Shown piece by piece: positions 1 to 6,876 of a stretch of 64,000 nt of DNA. The stretch's first letter is position 1, and every line of letters starts with the position of its first letter. Source of the DNA: Methylobacterium sp. (lineage in GTDB: Bacteria > Pseudomonadota > Alphaproteobacteria > Rhizobiales > Beijerinckiaceae); contig JADCCN010000006.1 in assembly GCA_020252645.1 (NCBI GenBank), positions 103,259-167,258 on the forward strand, read 5' to 3'. The notes beneath the pieces are model-generated. The model did no database searches. It was given only the letters and a program-made list of their open reading frames with translations, and was not told where the DNA came from. A program made the translations under genes and the position numbers.

Positions 1-1
1 C

Positions 2-496
2 TGGGGCGAGCGCTTCACCGTGCCGCTCTACGAACCTGCACCGCGCTATCGCATGGAGAGGGACCGTCGCCTGCATCCCGCGATCATCCTGGATGAACTC
101 GAGGATCGCGGCTTCCGCAATCTTGTCGTCGTCGCGCGGCGCGCCGATGTCTACGTGATCGAGGGCGTGAGCCCGCGCAAAGGGCGCATCCGGCTGGTCG
201 TCGACGCCTATGATGGCGAGATCATCCAGCGCGATACCCTGAGCCGCTCCGATGCCCGCGTCGTCGGCGAGGATCGCAGCCCCACGGCTTCGACCTCAAG
301 CCTCTTCGCCCTGCCGGCCCCGCCGGTTCGCCGGATGCCGGGCACGGCCATCGAGAATGTGGCACCCAAGCCCGTGCCGCCGAAAGTTGCCGGCCCCCTG
401 TCCGAGCCGCCCGCCACTCCGGCCCTGCCGGCGACGCGGCCGCCCAGCGCGGATTGGAACCCGATCAATTCCGTTCCGGTCGCGCCGCTGCTCTGA
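2..496 (+). CDS. PepSY-like domain protein, 5'-truncated by the window edge
   Basis: The reading frame is open from the first bases of the window, so the true start is probably upstream; a GTG at 20 is only the first internal candidate. The first ~75 visible residues contain a helix-then-strand segment (roughly AIILDELEDRGFRNLVV, then VVDAYDGEIIQRD) resembling the PepSY fold found in many small periplasmic or membrane proteins of this order. The remaining ~80 residues are a low-complexity Pro/Ala-rich tail. No catalytic motif is visible. It converges on the small heat-shock gene, with a GC-rich hairpin between them. Function is not assigned; the PepSY assignment is by eye. Confidence 0.6.
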   Translation, partial: WGERFTVPLYEPAPRYRMERDRRLHPAIILDELEDRGFRNLVVVARRADVYVIEGVSPRKGRIRLVVDAYDGEIIQRDTLSRSDARVVGEDRSPTASTSSLFALPAPPVRRMPGTAIENVAPKPVPPKVAGPLSEPPATPALPATRPPSADWNPINSVPVAPLL

Positions 497-528
497 GCGA
501 CCGTCGCAAGAAGGCCGGACAGCAATAA

Positions 529-547
529 GGGGCGCCGCGGGCGCCCC
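529..547. terminator. GC-rich hairpin between convergent genes
   Basis: GGGGCGCC (529-536) pairs with GGCGCCCC (540-547) across a 3-nt loop. It lies between the stop of the PepSY-like gene and the stop of the small heat-shock gene, so it could end either transcript. No long T tract follows, so intrinsic termination is only inferred. Confidence 0.4.
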
Positions 548-601
548 TTCGCTTCTGCCAAGAATGTCCGGCCGGATTCGAAGCCGGAGTTTCGTTCCCG
601 G

Positions 602-1060
602 TTAAGCCGCGAGTTGGGTGGCCATTTCGCGAGGCGCGTGGATCGGAACCTGCCGCGGCTTCTTGGCCTCGGGGATCTCGCGCACGAGATCAACATGCAG
701 CAGGCCATGCTCAAGGCGCGCACCGGTGACCGTCACATGGTCCGCAAGGCGGAAGCGACGCTCGAACTGGCGGGCGGCGATGCCCTGAAACAGGAACTCA
801 CGCTCGGCCTTGTTCTCCTCGGCGATCTTCTCGCCGCGAATCACGAGCCAGTTTTCCTTGGTCTCGATCGAAAGATCGGCGTCGGTGAAACCTGCGACGG
901 CAAGGCTGATGCGATAGCCGTCCTCGGAGACCTTCTCGATATTGTAGGGCGGGTAGCTTGCATTCCCGGCTTCGCCGTTCTCGATCTGGTTGATCAGCGA
1001 AAACAGGCGGTCGAAGCCCACGGTGGAACGATAGAGCGGGGCAAGATCAAACGTACGCAT
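602..1060 (-). CDS. Small heat-shock protein, Hsp20/IbpA family
   Basis: A 152-residue alpha-crystallin-domain chaperone that would hold unfolding cytoplasmic proteins for later refolding. The N-terminal arm opens MRTFDLAPLYRSTVGFDRLF, the usual opening of the IbpA-like class A proteins of Rhizobiales. The alpha-crystallin domain runs from about residue 35 to 130 (NIEKVSEDGYRISLAVAGF), with the A-x-L-x-x-G-like motif near ARLEHGLLHVDL, followed by a short tail. The start at 1060 was chosen over ATGs further upstream because GAAGGAGG stands directly before it and the family N-terminus begins there. Upstream lie an RpoH-type promoter and a thermometer-like leader, so heat induction at both transcription and translation is likely. 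Confidence 0.93.
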   Translation of the reverse strand: MRTFDLAPLYRSTVGFDRLFSLINQIENGEAGNASYPPYNIEKVSEDGYRISLAVAGFTDADLSIETKENWLVIRGEKIAEENKAEREFLFQGIAARQFERRFRLADHVTVTGARLEHGLLHVDLVREIPEAKKPRQVPIHAPREMATQLAA

Positions 1061-1140
1061 GGCATATCCTCCTTCAGAAGCGACACGCGAATTCCGGTCC
1101 GCCATCAGGCCGGACCATGATTGCTGTGCAGCCTTCATGG
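1061..1140 (-). promoter_or_regulatory. Probable ROSE-like RNA thermometer in the hsp20 leader
   Basis: The ~90-nt leader can fold into three hairpins in the order expected of a ROSE element. They are CCATGA/TCATGG (1140-1135 with 1120-1115), GGTCCG/CGGACC (1116-1111 with 1101-1096; the two share two bases), and a last hairpin in which TCGCT (1083-1079) faces the Shine-Dalgarno GGAGGA (1072-1067). The TCGCT sequence matches the UYGCU anti-Shine-Dalgarno signature of ROSE thermometers, which repress rhizobial small heat-shock genes at low temperature. Family assignment is by eye. Confidence 0.6.
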
Positions 1141-1155
1141 CCTGCACGAATTACG

Positions 1156-1184
1156 ATTTGGGAAGCCGATTTCAGCCTTTCAAG
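1156..1184 (-). promoter_or_regulatory. Heat-shock sigma (RpoH-type) promoter of hsp20
   Basis: On the minus strand CTTGAA (1184-1179) is followed after 16 nt by CCCAAAT (1162-1156), resembling RpoH promoters (CTTGAA, then a C-rich -10). The expected start near 1150 gives a ~90-nt leader that exactly holds the thermometer-like structure. Confidence 0.5.
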
Positions 1185-1269
1185 GGGCTTCCAGACGATT
1201 TCCCGCGATGAATGCGCGATGAACAGGGAAGCGCGCGGCGGTTCAGGTGCAGTGCAATAGAAAGCGACC

Positions 1270-1641
1270 ATGCCCCAGGCCACCACCATCGATTCCCCCT
1301 CGTCGCCCACCCTGCCCCGCTTGCGCCGGCGTGCCGGCTTCTGGCTCGTCATCACCCTTGCAGGAGCCCTTTTGCTCGCTGGATCGGGCGCGCTCCTTTC
1401 GAGCGGATTGCTGCTGCAAGCCTCCGATTCCGCGCGGCGCATCATGCCGGAACGGCCCGCGCCGGTCGCGACCGGATCGGTCGCGCCCCTGCAGTTTCCT
1501 GGCTTCCAGCGGCGTGGCAACCTGCTGACCGGCCATTTGACGACCGAGGATGGCCGAAGGCTTCATCTGGTCATCGATGCGCGCTCGAACACGATCATCG
1601 GTGCGAAGCTCGTGGAGGCACAGGCCCCGGCCGCGCGCTGA
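1270..1641 (+). CDS. Hypothetical single-pass membrane protein
   Basis: A 123-residue protein. Residues 1-22 are a polar, Arg-rich cytoplasmic start (LPRLRRRAGF). They are followed by one hydrophobic segment at about 23-45 (WLVITLAGALLLAGSGALL) and a ~70-residue extracytoplasmic part ending in HLVIDARSNTIIGAKLVE, which again looks PepSY-like, as in the partial gene at the window start. It is divergent from hsp20 and lies 72 nt ahead of the alpha/beta hydrolase. I do not recognise a named family. Confidence 0.65.
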   Translation: MPQATTIDSPSSPTLPRLRRRAGFWLVITLAGALLLAGSGALLSSGLLLQASDSARRIMPERPAPVATGSVAPLQFPGFQRRGNLLTGHLTTEDGRRLHLVIDARSNTIIGAKLVEAQAPAAR

Positions 1642-1713
1642 GGCTTGCCGACCTGCCGGCAATCGCGGCACAGTGATGTTGCGGCTTCGAGCCGCGTTCC
1701 GCCGGACATTCCG

Positions 1714-2685
1714 ATGCTTCAAAACTTGCCTGGTCAGGGCGCGCTCGCCGAACCGCCGGATGGCCAGCCCTTCCCGCCCCACGAACGCGTGCCGCTCCTG
1801 ACGCGGGATGGCTACCGGCTGCGCGCCGCCTTCTTCCCGCTGCCCGAGGGTGTGGCGACGAAGGGCACGATCCTGCTCCTGCAGGGTCGCGCGGAATTCA
1901 TCGAGAAATATCGCGAGGTGATCGGCGAACTGCTCGCGCGGGGTTTCGCGGTGATGAGCTTCGATTGGCGCGGCCAGGGCGGCTCCGAACGGTTGTTGCG
2001 CACGAGCCTCGCCGGACATATCGAGGATTTCGAGGATTACCAGCTCGATCTCGAGGCGATGATCGCGGCGATGATGCCGCGTGATCTGCCGCAGCCCTGG
2101 TCGCTGCTGGCGCATTCCATGGGCGGCTGCCTGGCGCTGCACCACATTGCAAGGGGCAATTCCCCGTTCCGGCGCGCCGTGCTCGCCGCACCGCTGATCG
2201 GCCTTGCCGGTCCCGGTGGCAGCATGGCGGGGCAGGTTCTGTCGCGCATGCTCTCCGCGCTGGGCTTCGCCACCAGGCGCATTCCGTTCGGCGCGGATGT
2301 GCCGCGCTTGCAAGGTCCCTTCGAAGGAAATCCCTTCACGCATGATGCGTCGCGCTTCAGCACTGCCCGCGGCTGGCTGGAGGCGTATCCGCATCTTGGC
2401 GTTGCGGACCCGACGATCGGATGGGTTGCCGCCGCGTTCCACGCGCTCGACCGCTTCGGGGAGGACGATTTCGGGTGCCTCAGCCGCACACCGATGCTGA
2501 TGCTGCTGGCCGGGGAAGACAGCGTCGTGCTGACCGCTTCGGCCGAGAAGCTGGCCCTGCGCCTGCGCGGCGCCAGTGCGCTGGTGCTGCCCGGCTCACG
2601 CCACGAGATCCTGATGGAGAAAGACGAGGTCCGCGCGCTGTTCTGGGCGGCGTTCGATGCTTTCGTGCCGGGCGAGGACATCTAG
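1714..2685 (+). CDS. Alpha/beta hydrolase, lysophospholipase/monoacylglycerol lipase-like
   Basis: A 323-residue serine hydrolase of the PldB/monoglyceride-lipase type. The fold's landmarks are in order: TILLLQGRAEFIEKY (oxyanion region, about residue 50), DWRGQGGSERL (about 87), nucleophile elbow AHSMGG (about 130), acid LAGEDSVV (about 268) and the catalytic His in GSRHEIL (about 293). Likely substrates are lysophospholipids or monoacylglycerols; this is inferred from family only. The start at 1714 gives the usual N-terminus; a TTG at 1645 in the same frame would add 23 unlikely residues. Its TAG stop is the first three bases of a MITE-like repeat, so the natural C-terminus may have been altered by that insertion. 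Confidence 0.85.
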   Translation: MLQNLPGQGALAEPPDGQPFPPHERVPLLTRDGYRLRAAFFPLPEGVATKGTILLLQGRAEFIEKYREVIGELLARGFAVMSFDWRGQGGSERLLRTSLAGHIEDFEDYQLDLEAMIAAMMPRDLPQPWSLLAHSMGGCLALHHIARGNSPFRRAVLAAPLIGLAGPGGSMAGQVLSRMLSALGFATRRIPFGADVPRLQGPFEGNPFTHDASRFSTARGWLEAYPHLGVADPTIGWVAAAFHALDRFGEDDFGCLSRTPMLMLLAGEDSVVLTASAEKLALRLRGASALVLPGSRHEILMEKDEVRALFWAAFDAFVPGEDI

Positions 2686-2786
2686 AGCATGCTGTGAAAA
2701 AGTGGAATCCGGTTTTTCACAAAAAAGCATGCGATAATAATAAGATAAGAGCATGATGTGCTTCCGTCTGAACACATCATGCTCTA
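2683..2786 (+). repeat. MITE-like repeat A, copy 1 (104 nt)
   Basis: The element runs from TAGAGCATG to CATGCTCTA and is bounded by TA at both ends. It has a left module with the stem TGTGAAAAA/TTTTTCACA, an AT-rich linker, and a right hairpin with perfect 13-nt arms (AGAGCATGATGTG and its complement) around a 12-nt loop. It is identical to the copy at 6562-6665 and one base different from the reversed copy at 63801-63904. It provides the stop codon of the upstream hydrolase. Confidence 0.95.
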
Positions 2787-2789
2787 GCC

Positions 2790-3581
2790 TCAAACCCTCG
2801 AAAGCTGCTCCATTGCCGCCGCATGCAACGCGCGCGAACCGGCGGCCAGAATGCGACCGCCATCCTTCGCCGGGCTTCCATCCCAGGTGGTGACGACACC
2901 ACCCGCGCCCTCGATGATGGGGATCAGCGCCACGATATCATAGGGCTGGAGGCCCGTTTCGATCACGAGATCGACCTGCCCGGCCGCAAGCATCGCATAG
3001 GCATAGCAATCGGTGCCGTAACGCGTGAGGCGCACGGCATTCTCGATCGCGTCGTAGGCGCTGCGCTCCGGGCCCTTGAAGAGGCGCGGATCGGTTGTCA
3101 TCAGCGTGGCATCGGCGAGGGCCTCGCAGCCGCGCACATGCAGTTCGCGCAGCCCGCGCGGGCCGCTGACGCGCGCGCTGCCGCCATCGCCAATGAACAT
3201 CTCGCCTGTGTAAGGCTGGTGCATCACGCCCAGCACGGGCCGGTTGTTGCGCATGAGCCCAATCAGCGTGCCCCAGACCGGCAGGCCGCAAAGGAAAGCC
3301 CGCGTGCCATCGATGGGGTCGATCACCCAGACATGCTCGGCATCGAGCCGTTCGTCGTTGAATTCCTCGCCCAGGATGCCATGCGTCGGGAAAGCCTCGA
3401 GAATGCGCCGGCGGATCACCGTTTCCGCCGCACGGTCGGCCTCGGTCACCGGGTCGAAGACCGCGCCCGTCGCGCGCCCCTTGTCCTGCACGGAAAGTGT
3501 GGTGCGGAAGAAGGGAAGGATGGCCTCGCCGGATTGGCGCGCCAGACCCTCAATGAAGGCGGTGAGATCGACAGGACGCAT
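2790..3581 (-). CDS. hisN: Histidinol-phosphatase, inositol-monophosphatase family
   Basis: A 263-residue Mg-dependent phosphatase. The family metal-binding motifs are visible: E of GEEFN (about residue 69), WVIDPIDGTRAF (about 84-95) and QPYDIVALIPIIEGAGG near residue 210. The sequence resembles the HisN-type histidinol-phosphatase of alphaproteobacteria, which completes the penultimate phosphatase step of histidine synthesis, more than SuhB; a separate SuhB-like paralogue lies at 37076. The start at 3581 (MRPVDLTAFIEGLARQSGE) fits the family; the frame is open 81 nt further upstream. Its 3' end abuts repeat A. Misassignment within the inositol-monophosphatase superfamily remains possible. 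Confidence 0.85.
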   Translation of the reverse strand: MRPVDLTAFIEGLARQSGEAILPFFRTTLSVQDKGRATGAVFDPVTEADRAAETVIRRRILEAFPTHGILGEEFNDERLDAEHVWVIDPIDGTRAFLCGLPVWGTLIGLMRNNRPVLGVMHQPYTGEMFIGDGGSARVSGPRGLRELHVRGCEALADATLMTTDPRLFKGPERSAYDAIENAVRLTRYGTDCYAYAMLAAGQVDLVIETGLQPYDIVALIPIIEGAGGVVTTWDGSPAKDGGRILAAGSRALHAAAMEQLSRV

Positions 3582-3709
3582 GGGCAAGCTCGTCGGGAAG
3601 GGCGAATCGCGGATCAGCGAGAAGAGCCTTGGCAGAGCCTGCGGACAAAACAAAGGCCGCATTCACGAGGCTGTGAACACGGCCAGGTTCAAGTCCCTTA
3701 TCTGGGCCC

Positions 3710-3738
3710 TTGTCTTTTTTTGCAGTGCAATATATATT
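3710..3738 (+). promoter_or_regulatory. Sigma-70-type promoter of the small RNA
   Basis: TTGTCT (3710-3715) and TATATT (3733-3738) are separated by exactly 17 nt. The spacer contains the perfect 11-bp palindrome TTGCAGTGCAA (3720-3730), a likely protein-binding site. Confidence 0.65.
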
Positions 3739-3744
3739 GAGATT

Positions 3745-3829
3745 GTCGCGGTCGACGCTGTCCCGCGGCATGCCCTCCTTGGGCGTTTCCTCCCTAGACT
3801 TTCAGGCCGCTTCGTGCGGCCTTTTTTTT
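3745..3829 (+). ncRNA. Small RNA resembling the suhB/alpha-r8 (MmgR) family
   Basis: A transcript of about 85 nt is predicted from the promoter at 3710-3738 to the terminator at 3805-3829. The central unpaired stretch (CCTTGGGCGTTTCCTCCCT, from about 3777) followed by a strong GC terminator matches my recollection of the alphaproteobacterial suhB RNA family, whose Sinorhizobium member MmgR influences polyhydroxybutyrate granule formation. The Rfam suhB family was named for its position next to a suhB-type phosphatase gene; here an inositol-monophosphatase family gene also lies next door. The family call is from memory. Confidence 0.65.
3805..3829 (+). terminator. Intrinsic terminator of the small RNA
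   Basis: GGCCGC (3805-3810) pairs with GCGGCC (3816-3821) over a 5-nt loop and is followed by eight T residues (3822-3829). This is one of the clearest terminators in the window. Bases 3830-3991 hold nothing else I can recognise. Confidence 0.85.
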
Positions 3830-3991
3830 GCCTATCGCCCGGTTGCACCGCGCTTTTCTCGTTGCCGCCGCAGGTGTTTCCACCCATTTCGGGCTTTTCG
3901 CCCTTCTTGCGAACCGGGCCGCGAATGGAACGCCGGTTATCCCGGTCTTGTCCCTCATCCGCAACCGGTCTGGGGTGCCGCCGGTTGCGCG

Positions 3992-4891
3992 CTATTCAGC
4001 AGCCTTCTGATAAAAATGCAAGTCCGACGTGCGAAATTCGAATGCCTGCTCGGCGAAAAATTTCGCGAACATGTTTTCCAGCCGTCGCGCGAGCTCGGGG
4101 AAGCCCGAATGCGGCTCGAGACTGCGCTCATCCATGTAAAGGGCGCGGTTGATTTCGATCTGGAAGGCGTCCCAGCCGAGATCGGGCCGCCCGTAGCATT
4201 CCGTGATGTAGCCCCCGGCATAGGGCTGGTTGCGCTCCACGCGGAAGCCCTCCTTCCGCGCCAGCGCCTCGAAGAATTCCACCAGTCCCGGCCTGCAGGA
4301 TGCGCCGAAGCGATCGCCGATCACCAGATCGGGCATGAGGCCCGTGGTGCGGGAATTCGAGGGCATCGAATGGCAATCGATGAGGCAAGCCCGGCCGAAC
4401 CGCGCCTGCAGGTCTGCCAGGGCGCGATGCAGCCGGCCGTGATAGGGCAGGTAGTAGTTTTCGATGCGCGCCAAAGCCTCATCCAGCGCGAGCTTGCCGG
4501 CATAGATCTCGACCTGATCGCCGATGACGCGCGGCACGGTGCCGAGCCCGCCGGCCACCCGCAGCGACCGCGTATTGGCCTCCACCGGGAGCGTGCCGGC
4601 AATGAGGCGCGGATCAAGCTCGAGGGGTTCGCGGTTGAGATCCACGAAGGATCGCGGCAGATGCGCGAACATGATCGTCGAACCCATGCCGACGGCACGC
4701 TGCACGAGGCGATCGACATAAAGATCGGATGCGCGCCGCATCTCCTGGCGCGAGAGCTGGCTGCGCGCAAGGAAGGCCTCGGGAAAAACCTCGCCGGAAT
4801 GCGGCGAATTCAGCAGGACAGGGACAGTTTCCGATGCAGCCGGATGCAGCAGCGTGAAAGTCTCGCCTGTCTCGATCCGGGGCATGCTCAT
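3992..4891 (-). CDS. N-formylglutamate amidohydrolase family protein (copy 1)
   Basis: A 299-residue zinc amidohydrolase of the HutG/N-formylglutamate deformylase type, which releases glutamate from N-formylglutamate at the end of one histidine-degradation route. Family features include VLLNSPHSGEVFP (about residue 25), SFVDLNREP, IDCHSMPSNSR, the GD before RFGA, and QIEINRALYMDE near the C-terminus. No hut genes adjoin it, so its physiological substrate is uncertain. Two ATGs (4891, 4885) are possible; the frame is open for 45 codons further upstream, but that region is not family-like. It is divergent from cpdR. A second, distinct paralogue lies at 10250-11041. Confidence 0.85.
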   Translation of the reverse strand: MSMPRIETGETFTLLHPAASETVPVLLNSPHSGEVFPEAFLARSQLSRQEMRRASDLYVDRLVQRAVGMGSTIMFAHLPRSFVDLNREPLELDPRLIAGTLPVEANTRSLRVAGGLGTVPRVIGDQVEIYAGKLALDEALARIENYYLPYHGRLHRALADLQARFGRACLIDCHSMPSNSRTTGLMPDLVIGDRFGASCRPGLVEFFEALARKEGFRVERNQPYAGGYITECYGRPDLGWDAFQIEINRALYMDERSLEPHSGFPELARRLENMFAKFFAEQAFEFRTSDLHFYQKAAE

Positions 4892-5070
4892 GCGGGAGGC
4901 GTGTTCCTTCTTGCTGCCGAAACGGAGTTCGCGTGCGGCATTCGCAGAGCTATGATGGCGTTTGCCATGTGAATCGTCCAGCGCCGGCACTGGCCTCGCA
5001 ATTGCCATACACCACATGTTTACCACGCGCCTCTAACCATCCTGTCAGATTCCGAGACAGGTCAGACGAG

Positions 5071-5436
5071 ATGAGCATGACCAAGATCCTCCTGGCCGAA
5101 GACGACAACGACATGCGGAAGTTCCTCGTCAGGGCGTTGCAGAATGCCGGCTTCGACGTGGCCTCCTTCGACAATGGCCGCTCGGCCTATCACCGCCTGC
5201 GCGAGGAGCCCTTCGAACTCCTGCTGACCGACATCGTGATGCCGGAGATGGACGGAATCGAGCTTGCCCGCCGCGCGACCGAGCTTGATCCGGATATCAA
5301 GGTGATGTTCATCACCGGCTTTGCCGCTGTCGCGCTGAACCCGGAATCGAACGCGCCGAAGGATGCGCGCGTGCTCTCCAAGCCCTTCCATCTCAAGGAC
5401 CTCGTGAACGAGGTGAAGCGGATGCTCGCGGCGTGA
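5071..5436 (+). CDS. cpdR: Single-domain response regulator CpdR
   Basis: A 121-residue receiver domain with no output domain, matching CpdR across nearly its whole length (LLAEDDNDMRKFL, then LLLTDIVMPEMDG with phospho-acceptor Asp54, then SKPFHLKDLV). In Caulobacter and rhizobia unphosphorylated CpdR primes ClpXP, with RcdA and PopA, to degrade CtrA and other cell-cycle proteins; the CckA-ChpT relay controls its phosphorylation. The protein ends in Ala-Ala, a C-terminus typical of ClpX-recognised proteins. The start could be 5071 or the second ATG at 5077. A small inverted repeat (CTGTC/GACAG) lies just upstream. The partner rcdA is also in this window, at 42745. Confidence 0.95.
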   Translation: MSMTKILLAEDDNDMRKFLVRALQNAGFDVASFDNGRSAYHRLREEPFELLLTDIVMPEMDGIELARRATELDPDIKVMFITGFAAVALNPESNAPKDARVLSKPFHLKDLVNEVKRMLAA

Positions 5437-5469
5437 GGGAATTTCAGGCTCGAAACCCGGCTTTTTCCC

Positions 5470-5498
5470 TTGCCCTTTCAGGGAGAGCTGACTATAGA
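5470..5498 (+). promoter_or_regulatory. Promoter of tRNA-Val
   Basis: TTGCCC (5470-5475) and TATAGA (5493-5498) are separated by 17 nt, and the tRNA begins 40 nt downstream of the -10 box. Confidence 0.5.
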
Positions 5499-5537
5499 GC
5501 CGCTTCCCGTCCGGCAGGGGCATCCCTGGCGGCGCGA

Positions 5538-5612
5538 GGGCGCGTAGCTCAGCGGGAGAGCACTACATTGACACTGTAGGGGTCACAGGTTCAATCCCTG
5601 TCGCGCCCACCA
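5538..5612 (+). tRNA. tRNA-Val (anticodon GAC)
   Basis: A 75-nt cloverleaf with encoded CCA. The acceptor stem GGGCGCG (5538-5544) pairs with CGCGCCC (5602-5608), followed by discriminator A and CCA (5610-5612). The anticodon stem CTACA/TGTAG encloses the loop TTGACAC with anticodon GAC at 5570-5572, which reads GUC and GUU valine codons. The T-loop GGTTCAATCCC is canonical. Confidence 0.97.
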
Positions 5613-5694
5613 TTTTCACCCGGTTCCGGTGGCGTTTCGCGGCCGAAGCAGGATGGTTCAAACGTTGGGCTCCGGCCCGGCCGGAGTTGAGACG

Positions 5695-5820
5695 ATGAAG
5701 ATCAGGAATTCGCTCAAGTCGCTGATGAAGCGCCACCGCGACAACCAGATGGTTCGCCGCCGGGGTCGCGTCTACATCATCAACAAGACGCAGAAGCGCT
5801 ACAAGGCGCGCCAGGGCTAA
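5695..5820 (+). CDS. rpmJ: 50S ribosomal protein L36, zinc-free type
   Basis: A 41-residue, very basic protein ([18 protein letters not shown], ending [11 protein letters not shown]) of the YkgO-like class common in alphaproteobacteria. The C-x2-C...C...H zinc ligands of the classical form are absent, as expected for this class. The start at 5695 gives the standard length; 22 further in-frame codons upstream are not family-like. It follows tRNA-Val and is closed by a strong terminator. Confidence 0.95.
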   Translation: MKIRNSLKSLMKRHRDNQMVRRRGRVYIINKTQKRYKARQG

Positions 5821-5823
5821 GCT

Positions 5824-5850
5824 CCTGCGCTCTGCCGCGCGCAGGTTTTT
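5824..5850 (+). terminator. Intrinsic terminator after rpmJ
   Basis: CCTGCGC (5824-5830) pairs with GCGCAGG (5839-5845) over an 8-nt loop, followed directly by five T residues. It begins four bases after the rpmJ stop codon. Confidence 0.8.
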
Positions 5851-5976
5851 CCCTCATCGGACTGCACAAAAAGGGCGCCTTCGAGCGCTCTTTTGGTGTT
5901 GGGATCACGCGCCGTCGAGCAATGGCCCGTTCGAGCGCCCTTGACGGAAGCCGAGCGCCGCTCCACGCTTCTCGTC

Positions 5977-6564
5977 ATGATGATGCGCTTTGCCACCCTC
6001 GCGCTGATTGGCCTCCTCGGGATGGCCTCCCCTTCTGCCGCGCAGACGACCGGCATGGAGCCACCAGCCACCCGCACCGGCGACCGCGAGCGGCTCGACC
6101 GGCTTTTCGAACGCCTGAAGGCCGCGCCGTCGGCGGATGCCGCAAGGGCGGTCGCCCAGCAGATCGAACAGCGATTCGAGAAATCGGGCAGCGACACGGC
6201 CGATCTGCTGCTGCAACGCGCCAAGCAGGCGATCGAATCCAGGAACCACGATCTGGCGCTCGATCTTCTTGATTTCGTCACGACGTTGAAGCCGAACTGG
6301 TCGGAAGCCTATCATCGCCGCGCGATCGTGCATTTCCTGCTTAAGGACGAGGAAAGCGCGATGCGGGATATTCGCCAGAGCCTTGCCCATGAGCCGCGCC
6401 ACTTCCATGCGCTCGCCGGGCTCGGGCAACTCCTGCAGATGATGGGGCAGCGGAAGCAGGCCTATCAGGTCTATCGCCGCGCGCAGGATGTCTATCCGCT
6501 TTTCCCCGATCTCGAGAAAATGCTGGAGAGGCTGAAACTGGAGGCGGAAGGGCAGCCCATCTAG
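5977..6564 (+). CDS. Exported TPR-repeat protein
   Basis: A 195-residue protein with a signal peptide (MMMRFATLALIGLLGMASPS, cleavage probable after AAQ near residue 23) and three or four TPR-like helical pairs from about residue 70 to 185 (AKQAIESRNHDLALDLLDF, AYHRRAIVHFLLKDEESAM, ALAGLGQLLQMMGQRKQAY). Such periplasmic TPR proteins act as assembly or interaction scaffolds, and no enzymatic motif is present. Three consecutive ATGs (5977, 5980, 5983) make the exact start uncertain. As with the hydrolase at 1714, the TAG stop codon is supplied by the first bases of a repeat A copy, so the C-terminus may be shortened or altered. Confidence 0.85.
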   Translation: MMMRFATLALIGLLGMASPSAAQTTGMEPPATRTGDRERLDRLFERLKAAPSADAARAVAQQIEQRFEKSGSDTADLLLQRAKQAIESRNHDLALDLLDFVTTLKPNWSEAYHRRAIVHFLLKDEESAMRDIRQSLAHEPRHFHALAGLGQLLQMMGQRKQAYQVYRRAQDVYPLFPDLEKMLERLKLEAEGQPI

Positions 6565-6665
6565 AGCATGCTGTGAAAAAGTGGAATCCGGTTTTTCACA
6601 AAAAAGCATGCGATAATAATAAGATAAGAGCATGATGTGCTTCCGTCTGAACACATCATGCTCTA
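6562..6665 (+). repeat. MITE-like repeat A, copy 2 (104 nt)
   Basis: Identical over 104 nt to copy 1 (2683-2786), bounded by TA on both sides. It supplies the TAG stop of the TPR gene and is followed immediately by repeat B sequences. Confidence 0.95.
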
Positions 6666-6845
6666 GAGCATTTTCAAGCGAAGTGGATGCCGGTTCGCGT
6701 GAAGAAAATGCGATCAAGGAAAGAAAGAAGCATTTTCAAGCGAGGCATGTCCCTCGCGAAGGCGAGGTGGGAACCGGTTCGCGTCAAGAAATTGCGATCA
6801 AGCAAAGAAATTCGGCATCCGATCTCATTCGATCAGATCGAAAAA
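6666..6845 (+). repeat. Repeat family B, two degenerate copies plus a small palindrome
   Basis: The block GCATTTTCAAGCGAAGTGG...CGGTTCGCGTGAAGAAAATG occupies 6668-6718. It recurs at about 6730-6802, where GCATGTCCCTCGCGAAGGCG is inserted between AAGCGAG and GTGGGAACC. The stretch ends with a GATCT/AGATC palindrome near 6821-6841. The same block occurs inverted at 48466-48506. Short elements of this wording are common between genes in Rhizobiales. With repeat A it fills the gap up to pyk. Confidence 0.8.
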
Positions 6846-6876
6846 AATGCTCGAGGCTGCCCCTGCCTCGTCTTCA

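Noticed and set aside
2421..2756. A 111-codon frame reading into repeat A
   Set aside because: It is out of frame with the hydrolase, and its end lies in the mobile repeat; no independent support.
5817..6717. Minus-strand frames reading through repeat A opposite the TPR gene
   Set aside because: Their shared N-terminal segments simply come from the copied repeat, not from homologous proteins.
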